The notes under the pieces were generated by a model. The model did no database searches, had not been told where the DNA came from, and worked only from the letters and a program-made list of their open reading frames with translations. This document shows positions 52,624 through 62,697 of a stretch of 64,000 nt of DNA, piece by piece. The stretch comes from Enoplosus armatus. Its lineage: Eukaryota; Chordata; Actinopteri; Centrarchiformes; Enoplosidae. The position numbers and the translations under genes are program-made. The stretch is from contig NC_092180.1 of the NCBI RefSeq assembly GCF_043641665.1, forward strand, positions 5,357,391 through 5,421,390, in the 5' to 3' direction. How positions within the stretch are numbered: position 1 is the stretch's first letter; the number at the start of each line of letters is the position of its first letter.

Positions 52624-53925
52624 CATCTGAAACGGCCAAACAAGACTTGTTGGTACATCCAAAACAAAATGTGCTAAAGTTAAATGCTACGTTTAAAAGC
52701 TATTTAAATAAATATGTTGTTTGCTGTTGCCATAAATAATCAAACACACATCAAAGTATTATTGCCAAATTAAACTGGAGACAACAAGTGTAAGGTTGTT
52801 AAAAGCTGAGCTGCTGCACACATCACCTATAAGCATGATGTTGGATGTGGTCAGAGATGCAGCAGACTATAACTTTCTGCCAGAAGAGGTCAGTGAACAG
52901 TGCTGTTAAAGCTTCATGTTCAGTTACTCTTTCACAGTGACACAAAGGTATTTCAGGCTAAGTTTAAGTAAAATGTGACTATGAATAACCAACAAGGTAA
53001 AAGACAAGAGATGTGATGTGTAGAATAAAAAGTAAAAACAAATTAATAATAGTAATGAATTTGGAGAAGCTCCTTTGACATTGAACATTGAATATAACCA
53101 GTAAAACGTGTTGGAGAGGTTTAGATCTGAAAATGAATATTCATGTGAGGTGTGTGGATTAGAGACAGAAACTATTTGTTGTTTTTTTTCTGACATTTTG
53201 GCAGCTTGGATTGATATTTAAAGAAAGGATGGCTGGTTAATACAACCGTACAGCAGAGACATTTTCCTTAGTTTCACAAGCACTTCAGGTTCAAATGAAT
53301 GCTCATCTAAACAGTGACACCCCTGTACCAAAACGAAGATTCAATTCAATTCAATTCAATTTAATTTATATAGCGCCAGATCACAACAAAGGTCATCTCA
53401 TGACACTTTACAAATAGAGCAGGTCTGACTGACTCTTTATAATGTTATTACAGAGACCCAACTGTTCCCACCATGAGAAAGCACTTTGGCCACAGTGGCC
53501 AGGAAAAACTTCCTTGATTGTTAATAACACTTGTGAAACTTGTCATAACTAAGAAGAAATGGACTCCAATAATAACTCTGACTATGTTTATACGGTATGG
53601 TAGCTTGGTAATTATGATACTTTATCAATTTTATCAATGTTTGCAAATGATGTTTGTGCGGTTTAAATAAAATTAAAAAGAAATTAAAAACTTGAATGAC
53701 ATAAAACATCTTATCTTTAACGTTATTGTTCCTATACAGTTTCTCACCTGCCCACTTCCCAAGTGTGGTGGGTGACACGAGCCGTCCGTTGCCCAGCACC
53801 CACACTCTGATCCCGGACAGCAGCCGGCACACGGAGCACACAGACAGCCAGGCCGCGGTCAGAGCACCGAGGCAGAACAGCGGCGTCTCCACGGCCCGAA
53901 ACACAGCTTCTGCGCTGGACGACAT
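39195..53925 (-). CDS. hsd17b12: Very-long-chain 3-oxoacyl-CoA reductase / 17-beta-hydroxysteroid dehydrogenase 12, 11 coding exons
   Basis: NADPH-dependent short-chain dehydrogenase. The family performs the second step of very long-chain fatty acid elongation (3-ketoacyl-CoA reduction) in the ER membrane and can reduce estrone. Coding exons, 5' to 3': 53925-53748, 47489-47443, 46512-46437, 45702-45595, 45282-45218, 44404-44360, 43752-43718, 42386-42305, 41580-41515, 41316-41167, 39302-39195. They total 960 nt, join in frame and give 319 residues (human 312). Visible: hydrophobic N-terminal anchor around residues 14-36; TGxxxGIG cofactor loop at 62-69; NNVG at 138-141; catalytic Ser195, Tyr208 and Lys212 in a YSASK motif; C-terminal KQKQG, a KxKxx ER-retrieval signal. 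The start at 53925 aligns with the human N-terminus. Every intron has GT/AG ends. An a or b teleost paralogue cannot be told apart from this window alone. Confidence 0.96.
41167..41316 (-). CDS. hsd17b12: hsd17b12 coding exon 10
   Basis: Encodes residues 235-284, including [32 protein letters not shown] and [10 protein letters not shown]. Exactly 50 codons; acceptor cttttcccag, donor ATTATG|gtaagt. Confidence 0.96.
41515..41580 (-). CDS. hsd17b12: hsd17b12 coding exon 9
   Basis: Encodes residues 213-234, starting [19 protein letters not shown]. It is the substrate-side helix after the active-site lysine. Phase 0 at both ends; acceptor cttatatag, donor ATCCAG|gtaaat. Confidence 0.95.
42305..42386 (-). 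CDS. hsd17b12: hsd17b12 coding exon 8 (catalytic Ser/Tyr/Lys)
   Basis: Encodes residues 185-212. It contains [12 protein letters not shown] with catalytic Ser195, and TVYSASK with Tyr208 and Lys212. Acceptor tgtttccag, donor TCCAAG|gtaatt. All catalytic residues are intact, so the enzyme should be active. Confidence 0.96.
43089..43400. mobile_element. piggyBac-type MITE in hsd17b12 intron 7
   Basis: Exact inverted ends: TTAAAGGAATA (43089-43099) and TATTCCTTTAA (43390-43400). If TTAA is the target duplication, the terminal repeats are AGGAATA/TATTCCT, as expected for piggyBac. The body holds signatures of an abundant percomorph repeat: AGCCAGGCTAGCTGTTTCCT, GTTTCCAGTCTTTGTGCTAA and GCTCTAGCTTTATA. 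It has no coding capacity. Confidence 0.75.
43718..43752 (-). CDS. hsd17b12: hsd17b12 coding exon 7
   Basis: Encodes residues 174-184 and two bases of Arg185, [12 protein letters not shown]. Acceptor gtttttccag, donor GGAGAG|gtgagt. It is the shortest exon of the gene. Confidence 0.93.
44360..44404 (-). CDS. hsd17b12: hsd17b12 coding exon 6
   Basis: Encodes residues 159-173, [15 protein letters not shown]. It carries the conserved asparagine helix that completes the SDR active site. Exactly 15 codons, phase 0 on both sides; acceptor tgtttcag, donor TGCCAG|gtgagt. Confidence 0.94.
45218..45282 (-). CDS. hsd17b12: hsd17b12 coding exon 5
   Basis: Encodes residues 137-158, starting with the SDR motif VNNVG and continuing to [14 protein letters not shown]. 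Acceptor gtttacag, donor AACAAT|gtaagt. Confidence 0.95.
45595..45702 (-). CDS. hsd17b12: hsd17b12 coding exon 4
   Basis: Encodes residues 101-136 plus one base, including [20 protein letters not shown] and [10 protein letters not shown], which align closely with the human protein. Acceptor ttccctcag, donor TTGG|gtaaga. Confidence 0.95.
46437..46512 (-). CDS. hsd17b12: hsd17b12 coding exon 3
   Basis: Encodes residues 76-100, starting [20 protein letters not shown]. The ISRS motif after beta-2 sets preference for NADP in this family. Acceptor gtttgcag, donor ATCT|gtgagt, phase 1 at the end. Confidence 0.95.
47443..47489 (-). CDS. hsd17b12: hsd17b12 coding exon 2
   Basis: Encodes residues 60-75, [16 protein letters not shown], the NADPH-binding glycine-rich turn. 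The acceptor has a long T run before AG and the donor is GAGGAG|gtaaga. It is the strongest single match to the family. Confidence 0.96.
49120..49235 (+). repeat. Fish repeat tail in hsd17b12 intron 1
   Basis: Ends with GTGATATTGGGCTACATAAA and TAAAATTGACTAT, the tail pattern of a common fish retroposon. Confidence 0.5.
49372..49456. repeat. hAT terminal fragment in hsd17b12 intron 1
   Basis: Reads GGCCAATACCTGATCTGCC to GGCTGAGTGCATCCCTAATT, like the end of fish non-autonomous hAT elements. Confidence 0.45.
52222..52302. repeat. Small inverted-repeat element in hsd17b12 intron 1
   Basis: Perfect 12-nt arms CATTATATTGAG (52222-52233) and CTCAATATAATG (52291-52302) flank 57 bp that includes a G6-C10 near-palindrome. 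It looks like a tiny MITE or a cruciform-prone site. Confidence 0.5.
52565..52620. repeat. (AT)n microsatellite
   Basis: About 28 uninterrupted AT units inside hsd17b12 intron 1. Confidence 0.95.
53338..53525 (+). repeat. Common teleost interspersed repeat in hsd17b12 intron 1
   Basis: Starts with an ATTCA repeat run, then TTTATATAGCGCCAGATCAC, CATGACACTTTACAAATAGA, ACAGAGACCCAACTGTTCCC and GCCAGGAAAAACTTCC. These phrases mark a very common fish non-autonomous element. Confidence 0.75.
53748..53925 (-). CDS. hsd17b12: hsd17b12 coding exon 1
   Basis: Encodes residues 1-59, beginning MSSSAEAVF, with the N-terminal membrane segment and the LGKWA sequence before the Rossmann fold. It ends in phase 1 (one base of codon 60) at the donor GCAG|gtgaga. 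G stands at -3 of the ATG. Intron 1 is about 6.3 kb, the longest of the gene. Confidence 0.93.
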
Positions 53926-54050
53926 AGCTGCACTGCACACGCCTCTGTCTGTATATGTGATGATGCTAAATCCTGGATTTATAATGTCTGTATTAATGTA
54001 ATAAGAACGGCTCAAAGTGCAAATGCATGCGTCAAAAAGGATTTAGGATA

Positions 54051-54106
54051 TCACTTCCGCGTTGGACGCTTCCGCATCAGCGCTTGGCTGTCTGTGATTG
54101 GCCAAT
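54051..54106 (-). promoter_or_regulatory. hsd17b12 core promoter (NF-Y and ETS sites, no TATA)
   Basis: On the minus strand, ATTGGCCAAT (54097-54106) gives two overlapping CCAAT boxes. ETS-type GCGGAAG cores follow at about 54069-54076 and in GCGGAAGTGA at 54051-54060. They lie 125-180 bp before the start codon, the usual spacing for a TATA-less housekeeping promoter. Confidence 0.6.
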
Positions 54107-55890
54107 TTTCTTGTTCTTTTTCTGCTTTGACGGCAAATTGCAACAAACCAGAGCATTACTACCACCTACTGTTACCACAGTCCTCCCTGTCATCAGTCCC
54201 GTATTTTGTAAAAATGTCAAACGTATGTGAAACGGCATTTCCTGAGCTGTTATGTTGTTTTACTGTTTATGCTTTTCTTGCCACTTTCCTCTTCAGTTTC
54301 TTATGTAATAGGCCTTGCTGTGTTACTAATGATTAAATAAACAAAAACAATAATACTGTGTTTCACAGTCATCCAGTTTCACCCTGCAAGGTTTTACAGT
54401 GAGGTTTAAAGATTTAAATATTTTTATATACACAGTATAATCTAACACATCAGATGCTTTTCTTTCCTTCTTTCACACACACATCCATTTTTTTTTATCT
54501 TATATATTTGTCTCCTCATCCCAGAACCTCTGCAGCTTTATTAATTCTTAATTACATATCATTATATATAATTCATGTCCTATCTTTCTGCTTTGCCTTC
54601 CTCAGGTAAATATCAGCAATGTGTATTTTCACAATTGCTTAGCATTTTTTCTACACCTTCAGCAGTCCACTCTTTACACCGTTGTCTGATCTTCTTCATG
54701 TTTCTAATAGTCGCACACACCTTTTCCATAAGTGTCCAACAATTTCACTTTGACGTCAAACTGCTCTTCTACCAAGCAACTGCAGCTCTTTGTAAATTCT
54801 TTGAATTTCTGTAATGGGTGTTTCTTCTAAATTTCTTTCAGTGTTTTATATTTGTTCTTGACAGCCTCACTCATCGTTCTACCGTGAGACTGTATCACTA
54901 CTCCTTCTACCTGCTGCCTCTTTTACAGTTTGTATGTCTGTCATTGTACATGCATCATGATTTGTACACATTAAGTAGTCATGCCAAACCTGCAGGCTGT
55001 GTTTGTAACCAGTTCGGTAAGATGCTGGACTCTTTGCATTACAGTGCATAAGATGTAAATATTTTAGATTTGTTCATATTTTTGCAGCTTAAGACTAAAT
55101 ACAGTATATATATTAAAACACCTTTGCCGTGCAAAATAATACTTTCAAACCTGATCATTGATGGTGTATTGATTTCTACAGACTGCATTATTGATCACTG
55201 TGAACTGAGCAGTTTTCAGATGTTTTATAAGTTATGAAAAATCAACTTTTTAGTTGTTGTTGCTGTTGAGTATGTTAAAATATCTTGTTTGAAAATGCAA
55301 CAACAAAAATCCAACATGAAAATCCAGCTGTTCATGATTATGAATATTATACTACCAGACTCAGTATTCTACCACTGTATAGACTGTTTTCACTGCTCTG
55401 TCCGATTTTACACCCCCAGTGTGTTTTAGTGGATTCTGTATTTGTCCTAATGAAAACTGGTAGAAAAGATTGCAACATTAAGCTTGCTTTCCTTAATGTT
55501 TTATTGGTTTTATGGAAATACTGTATAAACTGTAGATAGGGCTCACTTACAGTATCATGTGAAATCCATTAACACATTAACACACTCTTGGCATACACAT
55601 CATACTCACCCTGAGAATTTGTAAGAATCATTTTGAGTGTATTTTAACAAAGGAGCCCAAATGGGGGTCTAAATAATAACAGTTTACAAAACAGCCTTAT
55701 GCAGGATTTTTCTTCAATTAGATACATTTTGTGTTTTTTGTTAAATGTTTTTTTGATGTTATAGTTTTCCCACCTACATGTATCATTGACGATATATGAT
55801 GATGATGATGATTATGATGATAGATCTGTTTTTTCTTTCTTTTTAATTTATTTTTACTTCATGGAAGTTACAAGACGTAATTGAATCTAA

Positions 55891-55892
<2 letters not shown>

Positions 55893-55936
<44 letters not shown>
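55893..55936. repeat. (CA)n microsatellite
   Basis: About 22 CA units; the 138-codon minus-strand ORF here starts with a Cys-Val run read from this repeat. Confidence 0.95.
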
Positions 55937-55937
<1 letters not shown>

Positions 55938-57206
55938 GAGTACACAATTCAGCCAAGTGGAGCAGACAGCAGTGGTCCATAATGTGAGAGTGAGCGTTAC
56001 ATAAGAGCATTGCATCTAAAAATAGAAATGCAGCAATGGTAAACAGGAGTCTAAACTGTTGGTTCTGAGCTGTCAAAGGAACCTGAATGAAATTTAGATT
56101 AAAGGGCAATCTCTGACATAAATGGACCAGCTGCGGATAATGACCAAGAGAGCCTGCGGGCGAGTACAGTGGGCCTGATGTCCACGTGTGAGTGAGTGTG
56201 AACACGGTGGACGAAGAGTGAGAGTTGAAACTGTTGCACTGATAAATTTTCCAGAAACAAGTTGACTTGTGACTTTGACGAAACATACACAAAAAAAACA
56301 CATGCATTAAAAGTATTTGGATATACTTTAATCAGTCACAACACGGTGCACTACGGCCAGTAATTCAGCACCACATGTTGACGGACAGCTCCTTATTATG
56401 ATGTCATTGTTTTTGTATATTTTTGAGAAGGGACTCTAGACAAGATTAATACATTTGTACACATTGAGAGCAATCTGTCTGAAGAAAACACACACACACA
56501 CAAGAATAACACTACATTCACAGAGTAATTGTTATCAAACTCTATTCTTTGTGGATGTTACAGGACAATATACACTTTATTCTGTATCTTTTTTACATCT
56601 ATCACATTCAACAATAAAAAAAACACAGTACACCATCTTCACAGGCTTTTATTATTATTTATTTCCACGTGTAATTTTACAGCAAAACCTCACAAAGGTA
56701 CACACTGATTACAAGTTTTTTAAAAACATGACACTCCAAATGCTGTGTACTAAAACTACGCATACAAAATCAATGAGGACACATGATGGAAGATTTCACA
56801 GTGCTTTTATTATATAGCTGCTGTATGAAAATGGTTAAAAGCATCATTGATATTGAAACATGTAGTACCTTCTGAAACAAAACACGCACAGTTAACAGCA
56901 TGCAATTCAAATGGAAATCCATTCATAATCAGAGCAAATGAGGTGAATTTACCATTAACACATTCAGTCATTCTGAGGATATGCTTAAGAGATTTTCTTT
57001 TTAAAAATCAATTGAAGTTCTTCATTTAGTCCACAGACATTCTGACACATTTTAACAAAAAAAAGAGAAAAGACATGAATATAGAAAATAAGAAATGAAT
57101 GATGAGATGAAAAGTAAAAAATATTTAAAATGAATTTGAGCAAATAGGGAGACATGAGAGCACACGGGAAGTGAGGATATATATGTGTAAAGTAAATGGT
57201 AACACA

Positions 57207-57241
<35 letters not shown>
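57207..57241. repeat. (CA)n microsatellite
   Basis: About 17 CA units in the gene-poor stretch upstream of hsd17b12. Confidence 0.95.
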
Positions 57242-57243
<2 letters not shown>

Positions 57244-60208
57244 CTACAACTGAAGCATGTGCATTGACTCCATACACACAACTTGCTGTACGTGTCTTCT
57301 CTCTTTGTCATCTGTTGTTAAAATGAGAAAAAGACCCTAAATCAAATAGTGAGGTGCAAATGGGGAGTTTATATTATGGCATATTCAAAGGCGTTCCACA
57401 TTTAGGTACATTTGCTTTTGGAGCCTTTACAGTTAACATTTATCAGATTTTTTTCCAGTTCAAGATAGTTGAATTTTTCCTTGACCTGTCGAGCATGAGA
57501 AGAAATGGTTGCAGATTTCCATTTAATCAGTGTTTCTATATAATGCTTGATGATTTTATCGAAAACATTTCTGCCTAATACAATTTCAGGAGCAGAACAT
57601 GTATATGTGGCTTGCAGGTGTCTCTCTGTAAGATTTCAACAGTGATTTCAACAAATTAATGATACATATTGAACAGCCATGTATACTGTAGGCTGCTGTA
57701 AATGAAGTTTGTACATGGAGGACACATGCATGCATGCACACCTTATTTAATTTCAGACAATTTTACAAATAATGGTAAGGAGTGTGTACACACACATCTG
57801 CACACAAAAAGAAAAAGACACACACGCACACACACACCAATCTAAACTCTGCACATTTATACATCATTTTAGTATTCCTTTGATTTCTCTAAAATAAGAA
57901 TTGTACTGTCAAAGACTTGTTAAAGACTTTTGTGATCTGGTTGTCCTCCACTGTAGACGTCACACAATCTTTCTACTGTTCCTGTCTTTATAACATCCTC
58001 ACACCTCACAAAACTACAACAGATTGTCTTCTGACCGGTGTGTGTATCCTGACTTCAGTGCGTTTGTTATTGCCTCTCCTTTAAGCAGGTGAGCGATTAA
58101 AAAGATGACCTGGAGGGGAAATGGCAGGGAGAAGGAGGCTTAAACACATTCTCACTCTCCTAAACCAGGAGCTCCCTACTGTGTGGGCTGCTGGACCGCT
58201 CCGCTGGAGCTGAGGGGGGCTCACTACTTGCTCATCCCAGGACCCAAGGGTTGGGCCCCCTAAGTCAGAGCTCCTACATGACGTGACTCTCATTAAAACA
58301 TTTCACAGTGCAGATTTAGTGTCAGATTACCAAAAAGAACATTTGTAAAAACTGAAGGAAAAGCTTAAAAATTCACTTACAAGAAAGTAACATTTATTCC
58401 TTCAGGTTTTCTGAAGGATGTTCAGGTCTAATAATCTATATTAAAGTTAATAATGATAATGCAGTAATCTAAAGACTTTACAACTGTGAGGCTGAGAGTG
58501 CTGCCAGTTGTGTTCGCACATTGAAATATTATGACAGTTTGATGGACAACACATGTTGTGACACGTTCTCCTTGTTTTAGTGCTGAACAAGGAACAAATG
58601 AAGTTCCTTACATGGCTGGCAACTATTGTGATTTGGGCTCATTCTTAGCTTGTAATGATAAGTGGACGCCCTTTTTTATTGCAGACAACACTGCTAAGCA
58701 AGTCTACTATAGGCTGATCACTTTGTGTAGACAACATGAATTCCCATTCTTGTAATATGTGGCGATCAGTAATAATAATAAAAATTAAAAGATGAAGACG
58801 AAGATGAGGAAAAAGAAGAAGAAGTAAGTTTTAATTTCAAGAAAAGGGTGACACACAAGACATAAAATAAATGCAGTGTTGGTTAGGGTCACATCCATGC
58901 TGCACGAGCATATTAACAGCAGTTGTTACTGATGATGAAAAGCTATTATTTACTTCCCTTTTACAGTTTTTCACACTCACACTCACTATGTGCTTTCCAC
59001 CTGCTGACCTCGCTGTGATTTGGTCACTGCTGCCGTCTCCCAGCGTGGTGTGTGTGTGATGTAGAGAACCTGTGAGTTCAAAAGGCATAAACAAAACAAA
59101 AAAAGTAGAAATAACGTGAGAAAGCAGAAGCAAACATATTATCACAGTAAAGAGAGCTGTTTTTTGCTCCTGCTTCAGAGGGAAAACTGATTTGAAATCT
59201 GTATACATTGGTACATAGTGAGTGTCAGGGGAAAATGTGCCAAATACAAATCAGAAGAAACGCAGCAGACAACACTCAAAACATTAAGAACATCCGTATA
59301 TCGCATGCTGTCAATATGTAGGATAGGGATTCTTGCACTTTCCAACTTGCATGTTGTTGACTGTTAAGAAAAAAAGGTGTATTCGAAACACACTTTGAAT
59401 AAAATTGCAGGAAAATTCTGAACTGACGTAAGTGCACTTCAGGTTTCTCCAGTGGTTAAATGATTTCTAGTACATCATTTTCTGTCTGACATCAATGCAG
59501 AAGACTCAAAAGCCTGGAAATCCTGATTTAAAGTAGCAACTTTAAAATAATTGAATCTGTAACATTGTTGAGGATTTGCTTTCGAATAAATGCCTTTTTT
59601 AACGATTTCTATATACTGTATTACTGAAAGCAAATCCCCACAGCTGATTCCTCTTCTCCTCTCTGACAGCTGCCTGTCCAACATTCAGTCTACGTCCCAG
59701 ATGTTTAGTCAGCAGGAAAAGAAGAATCAAAACAACACGTTGCTAAAATAAAAGCTTCTACTAAAGAACATGTCTGCATTTTCATCTGCTCGTGTAAACA
59801 GCAAAATTGCTGCATTTTGAAGATCCCTAAAAAATAAACCTCAGATAAGACGACATGTCCAGAGAGTAAATTATGATGATGTAATTCTGATGCAGAACAA
59901 TTAAATAAGAAAAACATTTTTTTGTTTATAATAATGCATACATTGATGAAGCATCCTCCACATCTGTTCCTCTTTCAAACATGTTTATTTATAGCACAAT
60001 AGAAACAAACAATGTGCATAATTAGGCACATCACAAGCGTAACGCCAAACAACCCAAGGACTGCTGAATAAGTGCTGTGTGAGGTTGGAGATGGTGTGGT
60101 GTGTTCAGAGGTGCAAGACAACACTCTTCATGATGTATCACAGCTGGAGAGGCGAGTGATTCATATTTAAATCCATTTAAATGTGTAACATCACAACTGA
60201 GCACTGTG

Positions 60209-60210
<2 letters not shown>

Positions 60211-60266
<56 letters not shown>
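60211..60266. repeat. (GT)n microsatellite next to mir-129-2
   Basis: About 28 GT units, ending 117 bp from the microRNA precursor and downstream of it on the minus strand. Confidence 0.95.
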
Positions 60267-60267
<1 letters not shown>

Positions 60268-60382
60268 GAAAGCATGGGTCACACTTTGAGTCCAGACCTC
60301 GGTGTTAACAACAAACCACTGAGCCAGTCTTGACAGCAGCAGTGTGACTTCTCAGTCCCAACATGAACGACGTTCATATCCT

Positions 60383-60458
60383 CCACAAATGCTTTTTGGG
60401 GTAAGGGCTTCCCAGATTCATGTATGCACAGCAAGCCCAGACCGCAAAAAGATTCGTG
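60383..60458 (-). ncRNA. mir129-2: microRNA precursor mir-129-2
   Basis: Hairpin with both known mature arms. The 5p arm (60451-60431) reads CTTTTTGCGGTCTGGGCTTG plus a final C. The 3p arm (60410-60389) begins AAGCCCTTACCCCAAAAAG and ends CAT, the ending that separates mir-129-2 from mir-129-1 (which ends TAT). The loop is about 20 nt. Mature sequences agree base for base with the vertebrate microRNA as I know it. In human, MIR129-2 also lies upstream of HSD17B12 on the same strand, as here (6.5 kb). It is a neural microRNA. The short ORF that crosses it is a shadow. Confidence 0.96.
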
Positions 60459-60699
60459 ACGGACAACTGTTACAGCTCCCAAATCCAGATCCACTCCAGT
60501 CCACGACTCCTCGGGGTCTTCATCCTCAAAGTGTTTTCATATAAAAACACCTTGTGCATGAGGGTGTTTGTGCACAAACGGCTCGGTCATTCGGTTTATC
60601 GTCCGACGAAGATGTATCTACCAGAACTGAAACCCACTGGCTTGGCATTGCTTTGCAGCAACACGCAGCCTTGTTATTAAAAAGAGCGGCGATGAGGAG

Positions 60700-61430
60700 A
60701 GGCGGCATCTCATTGCCGTTATAGACTTTAACACGCAGCAGAGGGATGGCCGCGATTTCATTGGACAGGACGACTCGTCGTCCACCAATAGCGACGCAGA
60801 GGAAAAGAGCACCTAAGCAGGAGGCCAAAGCACCTGACAGTTTCATTACTCCCCCCAACATCCACTGTGGACACTAGTGCGACATTGAACCAAACAATAA
60901 CCAACAACAGAGTCTTCTCGGTGGAAAATACACGAGACAGCATCGTGATCTGATGAGTGCTTTCCTCTCTGCGGATCCTTCTTACACTGAAAGAAAGAAA
61001 CACCGGTTGAAAACGATTAGCGCCTCCGGTTTCATTAATAGTAAAGTTTCCTTTATTTGTAAAGGGTTAATTTGGCTCTAAACCTCCAGCTGCCGAAGCA
61101 GGGGCCCCACCCTCGCTCCGTTTTCATTGGGCCGCCCAGCCTTTCATTCGTGGACGCGTCTCCCAGCCGGTCACGATTCCCCCCATCTGTCTCGAGCGCA
61201 CCGGAGCCAGACGCCACTGACGCAGCACGCGCCTTACTCACTTTTAGCAGTCACGACTCGAGACTCGTCGCGCACAAAAGAAGAAAAAAAAAATCTGCAA
61301 ACAAGGATGAAATAGTGACGGTAGCGCTGTGTGTGTGGCGGCGAGCCGCTCCGGCTCCTCGCCCTTCAGCTTCTGCATGAAAAATCACCGAAATCTGAGG
61401 CGATGATGGAGCTCTGCGCGCTTCAAATGG
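60700..61430. other. CpG-rich segment upstream of mir-129-2
   Basis: CpG and GC content rise clearly above the AT-rich surroundings, with several CG-dense runs such as 61320-61370. It probably is a CpG island tied to mir-129-2 transcription. ORFs on both strands here look like GC-driven shadows. Confidence 0.5.
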
Positions 61431-61563
61431 TTAAAAATTGACAGCAAGCATCGAGAACAAGATGTGTTAAAAGCCTAAAGCATTTCATGTGGACTCTGGT
61501 GCATGAAACTTGTGAGAAATGCCCACAGTGGCATTGTGAGGACGCTCCGTGTCTTAAAAGACT

Positions 61564-61591
61564 TTCAGCACCGCAGCCAGAGGACAGCTCC
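61564..61591 (+). promoter_or_regulatory. Expanded RE1-like (REST) motif
   Basis: Left half TTCAGCACC (61564-61572) and right half GGACAGCTCC (61582-61591) match the two halves of the RE1 element. They are 9 nt apart instead of 2, a spacing class known for non-canonical RE1 sites. It is placed between the putative promoter and mir-129-2, a neural gene. Confidence 0.4.
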
Positions 61592-62169
61592 CCACTCACT
61601 CTGAAGCCAGCTCCAACTCCAGAAGGATCCAAACATCTCGGGCTTGTACTGCTCTAACAGAGAGCACCGCGAACTAACAAACACCGGGATAATGGTGATG
61701 ATACCACCAGTGAGCCGACAGAAGACACATCCACCCTTTTTAAGCAGAACTGAGGGTGATTCCCGTGTAGAGCGAACACAGACTGCTCTGATTTCCCTTC
61801 CAGCGTGGTGCAGAAACAGCAGAAATCCACACAAAACACTCATGACATCGCGTTTCTCCCCGCACACATCCCACTTTAATCAAACAATCACATTTGCTAC
61901 TGACCTGCCTTTTGCAGTGCTATGAATAAAAAAAAAAAAAACCCACATACATATAGGCCTATAGCAAAGCCTTAAGAAAAAAGAAAAGAAACAGGTGCAG
62001 CCAGAGAAAGGTTGACACAACTCACCATTGTAGCAGCGGAGCCTCCTTTAAAACACGAAAAGTAGGCCTGCCACAAAAAAGGCACAAAAAAGCCAGTTTC
62101 TCCATAAAATATGCTCTGGCTTTTCGCTTCTTCAAACTGTGCACACACTGTACTCTTGAATGGTGAGCC

Positions 62170-62176
62170 TTTTATA
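62170..62176 (-). promoter_or_regulatory. TATA box upstream of mir-129-2
   Basis: TATAAAA (in CCTATAAAAGGC) on the minus strand, followed about 145 bp later by a consensus splice donor. It is the best TATA element in the upstream 10 kb. Confidence 0.55.
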
Positions 62177-62223
62177 GGAGTGATGCCCCCTATCTATTTC
62201 TGGATCACGATCCAACCCCGTTT

Positions 62224-62233
62224 CTATTTTTAG
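62224..62233 (-). promoter_or_regulatory. MEF2-type site
   Basis: CTATTTTTAG is a perfect match to the MEF2 consensus YTAWWWWTAR, 48 bp upstream of the TATA box. A second match, CTATTTTTAA, lies at 63259-63268. Binding is inferred. Confidence 0.45.
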
Positions 62234-62483
62234 CTCGCGCGTGATGAAAAAAGAAAAGCTCGCAGAGGTTCCTTGGAGGAATTTCGAGCGTGCAGCGTTT
62301 GAGAACTGGCGCGAGCTCCAGCTTCCTCCCTCCCTGCACGATAAATGCGCGTGCACGGCAGCATCTCCCTAATAATGATGCTGTGGAAAACTGCACGCCC
62401 GGATTTCAACGGAATCATGAAAGTGTGCAGAATTTGGCTTTTATTAATTCATGATTTGCTGCTGAAAGCACGGCGGCTTCAAG

Positions 62484-62506
62484 CACACACACACACACAC
62501 ACACAC
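62484..62506. repeat. (CA)n microsatellite
   Basis: About 11 CA units between the TATA/MEF2 sites and the CRE. Confidence 0.9.
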
Positions 62507-62697
62507 ATGCGCGCGCATAGACGCCCCCACCCTATCAAATTAGAAAATTGTGACTAAAATGCTCACACAAACCTATAACTCTGAAGCTCACTGGCACACA
62601 GGATATTATTTATACGCGGCCTGTTTTATATTTAACCCCAAAAGAAAAGGGAGCATAAAATAGACTTCCTTCTCCTGGGGGCTGCGTCAGTCACTAT

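Larger units (their letters stand above)
54150..59980. other. Gene-poor stretch between hsd17b12 and mir-129-2
   Basis: AT-rich, with two CA microsatellites and many small T-rich ORFs that look like chance. No exon of a neighbouring gene was found. Confidence 0.6.
60000..62142 (-). ncRNA. Putative mir-129-2 primary transcript (host RNA)
   Basis: Inferred unit. A TATA box at 62170-62176 would start RNA near 62142. The first exon would end at 62026 with the strong donor ACAATG|gtgagt. A good acceptor (tttctttctttcag) opens a second exon at 60987, which would run through the hairpin; a second acceptor lies near 61374 (ttttcatgcag). AATAAA on the minus strand at 59984-59989 could end it. No convincing long coding frame is present. 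Boundaries are guesses from signals only. Confidence 0.4.

Noticed and set aside
53521..54015. 164-codon frame around hsd17b12 exon 1 as a single protein
   Set aside because: The frame runs past the donor at 53748 into the intron and starts upstream of the conserved Met at 53925; only 53748-53925 is coding.
55891..56307. 138-codon minus-strand ORF
   Set aside because: Its C-terminus is the Cys-Val translation of a CA microsatellite and the rest has no family match.
54150..60000. Exons of TTC17, API5 or LRRC4C upstream of hsd17b12
   Set aside because: No recognisable coding sequence of any of these; ORFs are short and T-rich.
60279..60494. 71-codon minus-strand ORF crossing mir-129-2
   Set aside because: It is a shadow of the microRNA hairpin; the sequence is explained by the mature arms.
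60526..61003. Overlapping minus-strand ORFs of 111 and 81 codons upstream of mir-129-2
   Set aside because: They lie in the CpG-rich segment, overlap in different frames, and match no family; more likely part of a non-coding primary transcript.
61072..61380. 102-codon plus-strand ORF
   Set aside because: GC-rich low-complexity product (Pro/Ala/Ser/Arg) in a CpG island; no family match.
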